From positions 186,001-250,000 of the forward strand of contig CAYPAV010000003.1 of NCBI GenBank assembly GCA_964408805.1: a stretch of DNA of 64,000 bases, written 5' to 3'. The notes under the pieces are model-generated. The model saw nothing but the letters and a program-made list of their open reading frames with translations, was not told where the DNA came from and did not search any database. Position numbers and translations under genes: made by a program. Positions within the stretch are counted from its first letter, which is position 1. Each line of letters opens with the position of its first letter. Positions 53,420-62,602 of the stretch are shown here, in pieces. This DNA is from CAYPAV01 sp964408805 (GTDB lineage Bacteria > Pseudomonadota > Alphaproteobacteria > UBA8366).

Positions 53420-54547
53420 TCAACCATCCACGCGCCGTCGCTGGATGACTTCCATATTCAGCTCGATCCCAAGGCCGGGCGCGTCGGCGATTTCGAGATA
53501 GGTCGAGCCGGCGGGGATCGGGGCCTCCACGATGTCCTCGACCAGGATATCCGAGGGCGAGCCGTGGGCGCCGCCGGAGAGGCGGGGGCAGATGGCGATG
53601 AAGGCATGCGCGGCGGCCATGCCGACGCCGGTGGGGGCGGAGGTGCCGGGGACGATCAGCAGGCCGGCCGCCTCGGCGAGCGCCAGCATCTTTCGCGACA
53701 GGGTGAGGCCGCCCTTGATCGTGGGTTTGAGGTGGATCGCGTCGGCGGCCTCGGCCCGGATGAGGCGGAGGAGGTCGTGGGGGTCTTCGAAGGATTCATC
53801 CGCAACCACGGTGACGCCGACCGCGTTCCGCACCCGCGCCAGCCCTTCGATATCCCAGTATTGCGCCGGCTGCTCGATCCATTGGACGCCGTGGGGTTCC
53901 ATCGCCTTGATGACCCGGATGGCGGTCTTGGGGTCGTAGAACCCGTTGAAGTCGATCTTGACGGGGATGTCGGGGCCGATGGCTTCGCGCACCAGGCGGA
54001 GGCGCTCTATATCGCGCGCCGAGTCCACCGCATCGCCCGCCTTGAACTCCAGCTGGCGGTAGCCGTATTCGACCGCCTCCCTAGCCTTCGCCGCGACGAT
54101 CTCGGGTTCGTCCAGCGAGAGCCCATAACCGACCCCCTCGACCACGTAGCCCTCTTGCACCTTGCCGCCGAGCAATTCGTAAGCGGGCACGCCGAGGGCC
54201 TTTCCCATGAGGTCGTAGAGCGCGTTGTCGATGGCCGATTTCACGCGGAGAAAGCCGACCACGGCCCGGTCCATCGCCAACCAGACGGCATTCAGATTGA
54301 AGGCATCGATGCCGAGAATCGCCGGGATCAGATGCTCGTCCAATACGGCGACGATGCCGCCCTGGGTTTCGGCGCCGAGCCGTTCGAAACTGGGATAGGA
54401 TTCAACCTCGCCGAGGCCGGTCGTGCCGTCGTCGCCGTGTATTTGCACCACCACATGGTCGAACCAGCCGAAGGTCCCGTGGCTCTCCACCAGCGGTTCC
54501 TTCACGGGGAGGCGAAGCGGGATGATGTCCACATGATCTATTTTCAC
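53420..54547 (-). CDS. Mandelate racemase/muconate lactonizing enzyme family protein
   Basis: A 375-residue enolase-superfamily enzyme that abstracts a proton next to a carboxylate. YRQLEFKAGD (about residues 154-163) has the first Lys, VKIDFNGFYD (about 186-195) the first metal Asp, WIEQPAQYWD (about 212-221) the Glu, TVVADESFED (about 235) the Asp/Glu base region, and HLKPTIKGGL (about 261-270) the second Lys. This fits the MLE or dipeptide-epimerase-like subgroups. Next to monooxygenase and dioxygenase genes, supporting a catabolic role. Confidence 0.87.
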   Translation of the reverse strand: MKIDHVDIIPLRLPVKEPLVESHGTFGWFDHVVVQIHGDDGTTGLGEVESYPSFERLGAETQGGIVAVLDEHLIPAILGIDAFNLNAVWLAMDRAVVGFLRVKSAIDNALYDLMGKALGVPAYELLGGKVQEGYVVEGVGYGLSLDEPEIVAAKAREAVEYGYRQLEFKAGDAVDSARDIERLRLVREAIGPDIPVKIDFNGFYDPKTAIRVIKAMEPHGVQWIEQPAQYWDIEGLARVRNAVGVTVVADESFEDPHDLLRLIRAEAADAIHLKPTIKGGLTLSRKMLALAEAAGLLIVPGTSAPTGVGMAAAHAFIAICPRLSGGAHGSPSDILVEDIVEAPIPAGSTYLEIADAPGLGIELNMEVIQRRRVDG

Positions 54548-54577
54548 GGCCTGGTCTCTCCAAGATAAGGGGCCCGC

Positions 54578-56170
54578 TCAGCCAAACGCGAACCCCTCAT
54601 ACCCCGCCGCCGCAACGTCGTCGCATTTCTGGCAGTATTCCGGAAAGCCGCCGTAATACGGCAGGAACACCCGCGCCTTACCGGCGACATTGGCGCCGAC
54701 ATACCAGCTGTCGGTAACGGTCTTCAGGCCGACCTCGCCGAGTGAAAGATGGTGGTCCCACCAGGCCTTTTCGGCTTCCGGCGTGGCCTCGATGGTGGCG
54801 TGGCCGTTCTTTTCGGCATGCGCCAGACAGTCGGCGATCCAGTCGACATGCTGCTCGATGGTGGGGAGCATGTTGGAGAAGACCGACGGGCTGCCGGGCC
54901 CCGTGACGGTGAAGAGGTTGGGGAAATCGGCCATGGCGAGGCCGAGATAGGCGCTCGGGCCGTCGGCCCAGCGCTCGCGGAGGCTGGCGTCGCCGCGGCC
55001 CCTGATGTCGACCCTTGTCAGGGCCCCCGTCATCGCGTCGAAGCCGGTGGCGATCACCAGGGCGTCGACCTCGTAATCGTTGCCGTTCACGCAAACGCCG
55101 CTCGGCGTGATCTTCTCGATGGGGTCGTCCTTGACGTCCACGAGGGTGATGTTGTCGCGGTTGTAGGTCTGGTAATAGTCGATATCGACGCAGAGCCGCT
55201 TGGCGCCGATGATGTTGTCGGGACAAAGCTTTTCCGCCGTCTCGGGGTCGGTCACGGTCTCGCGGATCTTATCGCGCACGAATTCGGCGGCGATCTCGTT
55301 GGCCTCCCGCTTCGCCATGAAATCGCCGTAGACGCTCATGAAGCCAAGGCCGCCGCGTTGCCAGTTGCTCTCGAGACCGGCGCGGGCCGCCTCGAGCGTT
55401 GCGTCCAGGACCGAGCCGTCGTTATAGACGTAGTCGAGCCCGCCCGGTGTCTTCCTGGCCCGTGCCCGCATGTCGGCGTAGTTCGCCTTCATCTCCGCCA
55501 CCTCATCCGCTTCAAGCGGCCGGTTTTGGGCCGGGACGGCATAGTTCGCGGTCCGCTGGAAGACCGTGACGTGGTCCGCCTGCTTGGCGATCTGGGGAAT
55601 GGACTGGATGGCCGAGGAGCCGGTGCCGATGACCGCCACCCGCTGGCCAGCGAAGTCCACCGTCTCACGCGGCCAGAGGCCGGTGTGATAGGTCGGGCCG
55701 GCGAAGCTCTCCAGCCCCTCGATCTTGGGCCAGTTGGGGGCCGAGAGGCAGCCCGTCGCCATGACGCAGAAGCGCGCCGTCAGGCGTTCGCCGTCCGCGT
55801 CCTCCAGGGTCCAGCCGGCCGCGTCCTCGTCGTAGCGCGCCGAGGTAATATAGGTATCGAACTGGATATCGCGCCGAAGGTCGAAGCGGTCGGCCACGTG
55901 GTTGGCGTAATCCAGGATTTCGGGTTGGGCGGAATAGCGCTCGGACCAGGTCCATTCCTGCTGCAGGGCGTCGTCGAATTGATAGGAGTACTGCATGCTC
56001 TCGACGTCGCAGCGCGCGCCCGGATAGCGGTTCCAGTACCAGGTCCCGCCGACATCCGAAGCGGCGTCGATCACCCGCGCCGACAGGCCAAGCCCCCGCA
56101 TCCGGTGCAGCAGGTACATGCCCGCGAAGCCCGCGCCGACGATGGCGACGTCATAATCGTGCTTTGCCAT
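54578..56170 (-). CDS. FAD-dependent Baeyer-Villiger-type monooxygenase
   Basis: A 530-residue flavoprotein. VAIVGAGFAGMYLLHRM (about residues 8-24) binds FAD, VAVIGTGSSAIQSIPQIA (about 179-196) binds NADPH, and FAGPTYHTGLWP (about 157-168) is the FxGxxxHxxxWP fingerprint of Baeyer-Villiger monooxygenases. Such enzymes turn ketones into esters or lactones. ATG at 56170 with AAGGA upstream; the open frame to 56206 is not used. Located 31 bases upstream of the enolase-superfamily gene on the same strand. Confidence 0.9.
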   Translation of the reverse strand: MAKHDYDVAIVGAGFAGMYLLHRMRGLGLSARVIDAASDVGGTWYWNRYPGARCDVESMQYSYQFDDALQQEWTWSERYSAQPEILDYANHVADRFDLRRDIQFDTYITSARYDEDAAGWTLEDADGERLTARFCVMATGCLSAPNWPKIEGLESFAGPTYHTGLWPRETVDFAGQRVAVIGTGSSAIQSIPQIAKQADHVTVFQRTANYAVPAQNRPLEADEVAEMKANYADMRARARKTPGGLDYVYNDGSVLDATLEAARAGLESNWQRGGLGFMSVYGDFMAKREANEIAAEFVRDKIRETVTDPETAEKLCPDNIIGAKRLCVDIDYYQTYNRDNITLVDVKDDPIEKITPSGVCVNGNDYEVDALVIATGFDAMTGALTRVDIRGRGDASLRERWADGPSAYLGLAMADFPNLFTVTGPGSPSVFSNMLPTIEQHVDWIADCLAHAEKNGHATIEATPEAEKAWWDHHLSLGEVGLKTVTDSWYVGANVAGKARVFLPYYGGFPEYCQKCDDVAAAGYEGFAFG

Positions 56171-56311
56171 GGAATCCGATCCTTCCCCTCTTCGACGGTG
56201 GCGCAAAGTTTTCCCATGTCAATTCGTGAACGGCAAGCGAGCGCACGATTTGTTGATCCGGCGGCGACGTCCTAGCTTATCCCTTGGACATTTACCTTCG
56301 GGAGCAGGCGC

Positions 56312-57154
56312 GTGACATACGAATTGATCGAGGTTGAGCCGATCGCCGGCGCGTTGGGGGCGGAGGTCGGCGGGGTCGATATGCGGCAGGCACCCGGCAA
56401 CCAGCTGTTTCAGGAACTGCATGACGCGCTGATCGACCATCAGGTGATCTTCTTCCGCGACCAGGACATAACCCCGGCGGAACACGTCGCCTTCGCAAAG
56501 CATTTCGGCAGCTTGCAGGTGCATCCCATGGTGCCGCATCTGGAAGGCCACCCCGAGGTCCTGATCCTGGAAAGCAAGGAAGAGAACCGCAGCTCCGCCA
56601 ATGCCTGGCACAGCGACGTGACCTTCACGGAGGAGCCGCCGCTCGGCTCCATCCTTATGGCGCGCGAGGTCCCGGCCCATGGCGGCGATACGATCTGGGC
56701 CGACATGTATGCGGCTTACGAGGCGCTTTCGCCGGCGATGAAGCGGTATCTGGACGGCATGACGGCGATCCATTCGGCCGCGGCCGCCCGCTTCGAGCGA
56801 ACCCAAGTGGAGGACGCGGAGAAGGCGGCAGAGGTTCGCGAGGCCCGGAAGGTCCTGCCGCCGGCCGAGCACCCGGTCGTCCGCAGCCATCCCGAAACCG
56901 GGCGGAAGGCGCTGTTCGTGAACTCGATCTTCACTCGGCGGGTCAAGGGCGTCTCCGGAAAGGAATCTCGGACGATCCTCGATTTCCTGTTCGACCATAT
57001 CACCACGCCGGAATTCAGCTGCCGGTTCCAGTGGCGCAAGAACTCGGTCGCATTTTGGGACAACCGCTGCACCCAGCACTATGCGATCGCCGATTTCGGC
57101 GGCGCGCACCGGCGGATGCATCGGGTCACGATCAACGGCGACAAGCCGCGATAG
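56312..57154 (+). CDS. TauD/TfdA family dioxygenase
   Basis: A 280-residue Fe(II)/2-oxoglutarate enzyme. His-x-Asp is in AWHSDVTFTEEPPL (about residues 101-114), the distal His in DNRCTQHYAI (about 254) and the 2-oxoglutarate Arg in HRRMHRVTINGD near the C terminus. GTG start at 56312 follows GGGAGCAGGCGC. Members hydroxylate taurine, 2,4-D, alkyl sulfates and related compounds; the exact substrate is unknown. Divergent from the Baeyer-Villiger enzyme (141-base gap). Confidence 0.92.
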   Translation: MTYELIEVEPIAGALGAEVGGVDMRQAPGNQLFQELHDALIDHQVIFFRDQDITPAEHVAFAKHFGSLQVHPMVPHLEGHPEVLILESKEENRSSANAWHSDVTFTEEPPLGSILMAREVPAHGGDTIWADMYAAYEALSPAMKRYLDGMTAIHSAAAARFERTQVEDAEKAAEVREARKVLPPAEHPVVRSHPETGRKALFVNSIFTRRVKGVSGKESRTILDFLFDHITTPEFSCRFQWRKNSVAFWDNRCTQHYAIADFGGAHRRMHRVTINGDKPR

Positions 57155-57163
57155 CGGGCCGGC

Positions 57164-57574
57164 TCAGTCGGTGGCCGCCTCCGCGACCAGATCGTGGGCC
57201 CGCCTTAGATCGGGCCGGAAGGCGCGGCGCCAGGCTTCCATGCCGAGCAGCAGCGAGGTCGTGCCGCCGAGGATGAAGCCGAGTTCGCAGACCTCGAAGA
57301 GCTCCTCCTTGGTCACCCCCGCCGTAACACCGGCGAGCATATGCGCCTTGATGTGGTCGGCGTCGGTGCCGCGTGCGATATCCACGGCGACATGGACGAT
57401 CTGCTTCGTTTTCTTGTCGATATGCCGCGTCTTGATGTTGGCGAATTCAAGCCAGCGCTGATAGTGCTCGAAATATTCGGGGTCGCCCGCGTCGATTATC
57501 TCGTGGACGCCGAGATGGAAGCCGCGGGTCCGGTGCGCGCGGGCCAGTAGGTCTTCTTCGCTGTCATTGGTCAT
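57164..57574 (-). CDS. Carboxymuconolactone decarboxylase family protein
   Basis: A 136-residue alpha-helical CMD-family protein. DKKTKQIVHVAVDIARGTDA (about residues 53-72), HIKAHMLAGVTAGVTKEEL (about 74-92) and EVCELGFILGGTTSLLLG (about 94-111) follow the family's helix order with the conserved His at IKAH. No Cys-x-x-Cys. Probably decarboxylates a lactone acid or is a peroxide-related AhpD-like protein. Divergent from another CMD protein gene 104 bases away. Confidence 0.85.
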   Translation of the reverse strand: MTNDSEEDLLARAHRTRGFHLGVHEIIDAGDPEYFEHYQRWLEFANIKTRHIDKKTKQIVHVAVDIARGTDADHIKAHMLAGVTAGVTKEELFEVCELGFILGGTTSLLLGMEAWRRAFRPDLRRAHDLVAEAATD

Positions 57575-57678
57575 TTCAATCGCCTTTCGTTCGGAACGGC
57601 TGTGGGTTTTGTCTCCACAAACCCTAATTCCACAAAGGTGCGGGACGAGGGTCCCGCTTTGGCAATCTGGAGAACATC

Positions 57679-58239
57679 ATGACGGGAAGAGTTCCTCTCG
57701 CCTCGCCGGAACAGGCTCTGGCGGTCGGCCGGGCCATCGGCGCGCCGGACGCAATGACCGCGCGCAATGCCTTTCGCACCCTCGCGAACAACGAAACGAT
57801 GGCGAAGGGGGTTTTCACCCAGCTCACCACGCTGCTGAACCAGAACACCTTCGAGACCAGGCTGCGCGAGCTGGCGATCATGCGCATCGGATGGGTGACC
57901 GGATCGGAATACGAATGGACCCAGCATTGGCGGGTCGCGACCACCGCCGGCATTCCGGAGGAAGACATCCTGGCGGTACGCGATTGGCGGGCCTCGGACC
58001 GCCTCACCGACGCAGACCGCGCCGTCCTCGCGGCGACCGACGAGATGCTGGAGAGCGGCAAGATCGGCGATGCGACCTGGGCGGAATGCCAAGAGCACGT
58101 GCCGAGCGCAGCCGAGCAGGTGGAAATGGTCGTCTGCATCGCCAATTGGACGATGTTCTCGATGTTGCTGAGGACGCTGGAAATCCCGGTCGAGGAGGGC
58201 GTGATGTCCTGGCCGCCGGACGGCAAGCGCCCGGGCTAA
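57679..58239 (+). CDS. Carboxymuconolactone decarboxylase family protein
   Basis: A 186-residue CMD-family protein, different from the one just upstream. RLRELAIMRIGWVTGSEYEW (about residues 60-79) followed by TQHWRVATTAGI is the classical CMD block with the catalytic-region Glu and His. Rightward; the next gene, hydantoinase A, begins 62 bases on, so they may share a transcript. Three CMD-type genes occur in this window. Confidence 0.87.
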   Translation: MTGRVPLASPEQALAVGRAIGAPDAMTARNAFRTLANNETMAKGVFTQLTTLLNQNTFETRLRELAIMRIGWVTGSEYEWTQHWRVATTAGIPEEDILAVRDWRASDRLTDADRAVLAATDEMLESGKIGDATWAECQEHVPSAAEQVEMVVCIANWTMFSMLLRTLEIPVEEGVMSWPPDGKRPG

Positions 58240-58301
58240 CGGAAGCCCCGCCCCGCCCTAACTTTTCTCCCTAACGTTTCACCCCCGGAGCCTCACCCCC
58301 C

Positions 58302-60350
58302 ATGACCTATCGCGTCGGCGTCGATATCGGCGGCACCTTTATCGATTTCTGCGTCTTCGATACCGAGACGCAGGCGCTCTCGACCCTGAAGGTGCTGACG
58401 ACGCCGGCCGAGCCGGGGGCTGAGGTAATGCAAGGGATGGCACGCCTGGCCGCGGATCACGGCGTCGAGCCGGCGGAGATCGAAAGCTTCATCCACGGCA
58501 CCACGATCGGCGTCAACACGGTGATCCAGCGGAAGGGGGCGCGCATGGCCCTCTTCACCACCGAGAATTTCGCCGATGTACTGGAAGTGGCCCGGCTTCG
58601 GATGCCCGAATCTTACAGCCTCTTCTCGATGCGGCCGGAACCGCTGGTCACCCGCGACCGGGTCTTCGGCATCGCCGAGCGCATGCGCGCCGACGGCTCG
58701 ATCCAGACCCCGCTGGATGCGGCCAGCGTAAAGACCGCGATCGTGGCGGCAAAGGAGCTGGGTGCCGAGGGGATCATCGTCTCGCTGCTGCATGGCTGGC
58801 GCAATCCGGCGCACGAGACGGCAGTGGCCGAAATCATCCGCGAGACGGCGCCGGAGCTCTTCGTCTTCACCTCGAATGAGATCTGGCCGGTGATCCGGGA
58901 ATACGAACGCACCACGACCGCCGTCATCAACGGCTATATCCACCCCCGGGTGGCAAAATATCTGGGTTCGCTGCAGGACGCCCTGAAAGAGAGCGGCGTT
59001 TCGGCGGAACCGCTGGTGACGAAATCGAACGGCGGCGTGATGAGCGCCGAGCTCGGCAAGTCCTCCTGCGTCAACATGGTGCTCTCCGGCACCGCGTCGG
59101 GCGTGATGGGGGGTGCTCATGTGGCTCGATCCTGCGGGGTCGGGAACGCCATCACCCTCGATATCGGCGGCACGAGCGCCGATGTAGCCGTCGTCATCGA
59201 CGGGGCGCCGCAATACGGTATGGGCGAGAAGATCGGCGAGTTCCCGCTCTATATCCCCTCGGTCTCGGTCACCTCGATCGGCGACGGCGGCGGGTCGATC
59301 GCGCGGGTCGACGAATTCGGCGTCCTTAAGGTCGGCCCCGAGAGCGCGGGCTCGGATCCGGGCCCTGCCTGCTACGGGCAAGGCGGCGAACAAGCGACGA
59401 TCACCGACGCCTTTGCGGTCGCGGGCTTCCTCGGCCATCACGAGATCGCCTACGATTCGGTCGCCCTCGATGTCGAGCGCGCGCGCGTCGCCGTCGGTGC
59501 TCTTGCCGAACAACTCGGCCGGGGCCTTGAGGAAACCGCCGAGGCGATCATCGAAATCGCGCTTTCCGGCATGTATATGGAAATCAACAAGCTGACCGCG
59601 CGCTACGGCATCGATCTCCGCGATTTCGCGCTCGTGACCTTCGGCGGTGCCGGGCCGATGCTGGGCTGCTTCCTGGCCCGGGAACTCGGCATGAAACAGG
59701 TGGTGATCCCCTTGACCCCCGGCGTGACCAGCGCCCTTGGCGGGCTGGTCGCGGATATCCGGAACGACTTCGTGAAGACGGTCTTCCAAAGCGCCGAGGC
59801 GGCGGCCCCGACCCTGCCGAAGGTCTTCGCCGAATTGAAGGCCCAGGCGCTCGACTGGTTGCAGCAAGAGCAGCACCATGGCGGGGATTATACGCTGCAT
59901 CCCTCGGCCGATATGTGCTACGCTGGCCAATCCTTCGAGATCGAAGTGCCGCTCGAGGTCGGCTGGGTCGAGGCCGGCGATCGGGCGACCATCCTTGACG
60001 CCTTCCACGGCCGGCACGAGGCGGTCTATGCCTTTTCGGACGAACAGGCCGAGGTCCAGATCATGAATCTCCGCCTCGTCGTTGCGGGCGCCATTGCGAA
60101 ACCGGTCCTGAAGCCGCTCCCGAAGGGCCAGGGTCCGGCACCGGCCGCGGCCGAGATCGAGATCTTTCACGAAGAATCCCGCCACAGGGTGCCGCTTCAC
60201 GAACGGGGCAGCCTGCTCGCCGGCCATCGTATCACGGGGCCTTGCGTGATCGCCCAGGCGGACACGACCTGCTGCCTGCCGGAGGGGTTCGCCGGCATCG
60301 TCGATCGCTTCGGCAATCTGGTTCTCGATGCAACCGGCGAGGAGGGTTGA
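58302..60350 (+). CDS. Hydantoinase/oxoprolinase family protein, subunit A
   Basis: A 682-residue ATP-dependent ring-opening enzyme subunit (HyuA type). VGVDIGGTFIDFCVFD (about residues 4-19) and LDIGGTSADVAVVIDG (about 283-298) are the two actin-fold phosphate loops; HGTTIGVNTVIQRKGA (about 66-81) and GPESAGSDPGPACYGQGG (about 345-362) are conserved. It acts with subunit B encoded 1 base after its stop. Members hydrolyse 5-oxoproline, hydantoins, caprolactam or acetophenone (as a carboxylase). Confidence 0.92.
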   Translation: MTYRVGVDIGGTFIDFCVFDTETQALSTLKVLTTPAEPGAEVMQGMARLAADHGVEPAEIESFIHGTTIGVNTVIQRKGARMALFTTENFADVLEVARLRMPESYSLFSMRPEPLVTRDRVFGIAERMRADGSIQTPLDAASVKTAIVAAKELGAEGIIVSLLHGWRNPAHETAVAEIIRETAPELFVFTSNEIWPVIREYERTTTAVINGYIHPRVAKYLGSLQDALKESGVSAEPLVTKSNGGVMSAELGKSSCVNMVLSGTASGVMGGAHVARSCGVGNAITLDIGGTSADVAVVIDGAPQYGMGEKIGEFPLYIPSVSVTSIGDGGGSIARVDEFGVLKVGPESAGSDPGPACYGQGGEQATITDAFAVAGFLGHHEIAYDSVALDVERARVAVGALAEQLGRGLEETAEAIIEIALSGMYMEINKLTARYGIDLRDFALVTFGGAGPMLGCFLARELGMKQVVIPLTPGVTSALGGLVADIRNDFVKTVFQSAEAAAPTLPKVFAELKAQALDWLQQEQHHGGDYTLHPSADMCYAGQSFEIEVPLEVGWVEAGDRATILDAFHGRHEAVYAFSDEQAEVQIMNLRLVVAGAIAKPVLKPLPKGQGPAPAAAEIEIFHEESRHRVPLHERGSLLAGHRITGPCVIAQADTTCCLPEGFAGIVDRFGNLVLDATGEEG

Positions 60351-60351
60351 G

Positions 60352-62343
60352 ATGCCGATCGACAAGGTGACGCTGGAAGTCCTAGCCAATCATTGCCTGG
60401 CTGCGACCGAGAGCATGGCCTACACGCTCTATCGCACCGCCCATTCGACCTTCGTCAAGGAAACCGAGGATTTTACCATCGGCCTTCTGACGCCGGCCGG
60501 AAAGACCTTCGCGATACCGCTCGATCTCGGCGCCACCTGGTTCCCCGGGCTCGATTACGGTACGGCGCTGGAGATGGTGCCAGGCGGCTACGAGGAGGGC
60601 GATATCGCCTTCACCAACGACCCCTATAGCGGCTACGTCTCGACTCACAGCCCCGATCTTCACATGTGGAAGCCGATCTTCCACGAGGGCGAAGTGGCGG
60701 CCTTCGCTTGCGGACATATCCACAACACCGATATCGGCGGCGCCGTGCCGGCGAGCCTGTCCCGCGCCCTGGTCGAGATCCATCAGGAAGGAATTCGCTT
60801 CAAACCCTCGAAACTTTATAAGGCGGGGGCGCTCAACGAGGAGCTGCTGGAGGTCATGCTGAACAATGTCCGCCAGCCGGACCAGAACTGGGGTGATCTG
60901 AAGGCCTTCGTCGGCGCCATGAATACCGGCGAACGCAAGGTCAAGGAGATGATCGCCAAGTTCGGGATCGAGACCTTCCGCGAGGGGGCGGAGGATCTGA
61001 TGGACTATGCCGAGCATCAGGCGCGGGAGATCCTGCGCACGATGCCGGACGGCGAATATATCTTTTCCGACTATACGGATGAGGATTCGGATACCGAACG
61101 CAACCCCTGCCGGCTGGCCCTGAAGCTTCGGATCGACGGCGACGGGGCGGTGCTCGATTTCACCGGCAGCGACCCGCAATTGACCTCCTCCATCAACGTA
61201 CCGACGGGCGGCCATCCGCATCACACGCTGATGCTGGTCGGGGTCTATTACATCCTCTACACGCTCAATCCGAACATCTTGCTGAACTGCGGCTTGACCC
61301 GGCCCTTCGAATGCGTGCTGCCGGAGGGCACGGTGGTGAATCCCGCCTATCCCGCCGCGGTCGGCATGCGGAGCCTGACTTGCGGCCGGCTTCGGAGCCT
61401 GATCTTCGGCGCCTTCAGCCAGGCCCTCCCCGAGGGTCTCCCGGCGGCTCCGGCCGGATCGAGTTCGATCGTCAACGTCATGACCACCGACAACAAGACC
61501 GGACGCCCGATCATCGCCGCAATCGATCCCGTCGTCGGCGGGGCCGGCGGCATGCCCCACGCCGACGGGCCCGACGGCTCGGGCGCCGACGCCTCCTATC
61601 TCAAGAACACGCCGGTGGAGCTGATCGAGGCTGAGGTCCCGATCGAGATCGTGCGCTATGGCTTGGCGCCCAATTCCGGCGGGGCCGGCGAGAACCGAGG
61701 CGGGCTCGGCACCTGGCTCGAATTCAAGGTCTTCTCTCCGAACACCCGGATCACGGCGCGAAACCGCGACCGCACCCGCTTCAGGCCCTGGGGCATTCTC
61801 GGCGGCCGAGCCGGGCGGCCGTCGAACTTCATCCTCAATCCCGACACGGAACGGGAAGAGATCCTCGGCAATCGCGACACCCTGACGGCGGGGCCGGGCG
61901 ACATCATCCGGTTCTACGGCCCCGGTGGCGGCGGCCGGGGCGATCCCCTGCGGCGCGATCCAACACGGGTGCTGCGCGACGTGGCGCGAGGCTATGTCTC
62001 ATGCGAAGCGGCGGCGGCCGATTACGGCGTCGTTATCGACGATGGTGCGATCGACGAAGAAGCCACCGACATACTCCGAGACAAACTCGGCAAGGAAAGC
62101 CGCTCGCAGGCCCACTTCGATTTGGGGCCGGAACGCACGGCCTTCGAGGCGCTCTGGACGCCCGCGGCCTATGATACCCTGACCGAGATTCTGGCCGGCC
62201 TGCCGGTCCATTGGCGATTTTTCGTCAAGAGCCGGATCTTCGACGCGATGGATGCATCCGAGACCGGCGGCGCCGACACCGTGACCGCGGCTTTCGAGGA
62301 GATCACGCGGGCACACCCGCAAATCTTCGCGGCGTCGGGCTGA
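60352..62343 (+). CDS. Hydantoinase/oxoprolinase family protein, subunit B
   Basis: A 663-residue HyuB-type subunit. FVKETEDFTIGLLTPAG (about residues 35-51), NDPYSGYVSTHSPDLHMWKP (about 85-104) and CGHIHNTDIGGAVPAS (about 117-132) are hallmark stretches with metal-binding residues; RGGLGTWLEFKVFSP and GPGGGGRGDPLRRDP lie near the C terminus. ATG at 60352 has GAGGAGGG immediately ahead. Translationally coupled to subunit A. The pair and the downstream amidase suggest stepwise hydrolysis of a cyclic amide. Confidence 0.92.
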   Translation: MPIDKVTLEVLANHCLAATESMAYTLYRTAHSTFVKETEDFTIGLLTPAGKTFAIPLDLGATWFPGLDYGTALEMVPGGYEEGDIAFTNDPYSGYVSTHSPDLHMWKPIFHEGEVAAFACGHIHNTDIGGAVPASLSRALVEIHQEGIRFKPSKLYKAGALNEELLEVMLNNVRQPDQNWGDLKAFVGAMNTGERKVKEMIAKFGIETFREGAEDLMDYAEHQAREILRTMPDGEYIFSDYTDEDSDTERNPCRLALKLRIDGDGAVLDFTGSDPQLTSSINVPTGGHPHHTLMLVGVYYILYTLNPNILLNCGLTRPFECVLPEGTVVNPAYPAAVGMRSLTCGRLRSLIFGAFSQALPEGLPAAPAGSSSIVNVMTTDNKTGRPIIAAIDPVVGGAGGMPHADGPDGSGADASYLKNTPVELIEAEVPIEIVRYGLAPNSGGAGENRGGLGTWLEFKVFSPNTRITARNRDRTRFRPWGILGGRAGRPSNFILNPDTEREEILGNRDTLTAGPGDIIRFYGPGGGGRGDPLRRDPTRVLRDVARGYVSCEAAAADYGVVIDDGAIDEEATDILRDKLGKESRSQAHFDLGPERTAFEALWTPAAYDTLTEILAGLPVHWRFFVKSRIFDAMDASETGGADTVTAAFEEITRAHPQIFAASG

Positions 62344-62409
62344 CTCGGCTCGCCAGCCCCTCGGATCGGCGTAATTTATCCCTAAGGCTTCGTACGAGGA
62401 GGGACGACC

Positions 62410-62598
62410 ATGAGCGAACCGGATAGCGACCTGAAGGCCGCCGCCGAGGAGATTGGACTAACCCGGCTAGAGGGCCGGCAATGGGAGGAACTCAAGAAGG
62501 CGCTCGATGCCAAGGACCGGCTGACCGCCGGCATGCCGGCCGAGCTGTCGCTGACCGACGAACCCGCCCATATCTTCCGGGCCGGTGAGGAGGCGTGA
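62410..62598 (+). CDS. Small AtzG/GatC-like protein
   Basis: A 62-residue protein starting 66 bases after hydantoinase B and ending 4 bases before the amidase start. Two amphipathic helices (LKAAAEEIGL and GRQWEELKKALDAKDRL) and the ending DEPAHIFRAGEEA resemble small AtzG/DUF4089 proteins, which clamp onto AtzE-type amidases and have the same topology as GatC in the tRNA amidotransferase. ATG at 62410 follows GAGGAGGGACGACC. The position directly before an amidase supports a subunit role; the assignment is from pattern and context only. Confidence 0.6.
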   Translation: MSEPDSDLKAAAEEIGLTRLEGRQWEELKKALDAKDRLTAGMPAELSLTDEPAHIFRAGEEA

Positions 62599-62602
62599 GG
62601 CA

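Noticed and set aside
58293..60389. A 698-codon minus-strand open frame
   Set aside because: It is antisense to the well-conserved hydantoinase A gene. Long antisense frames are common in GC-rich codon usage; its composition is Arg/Asp/Gly-rich with no recognisable motif.
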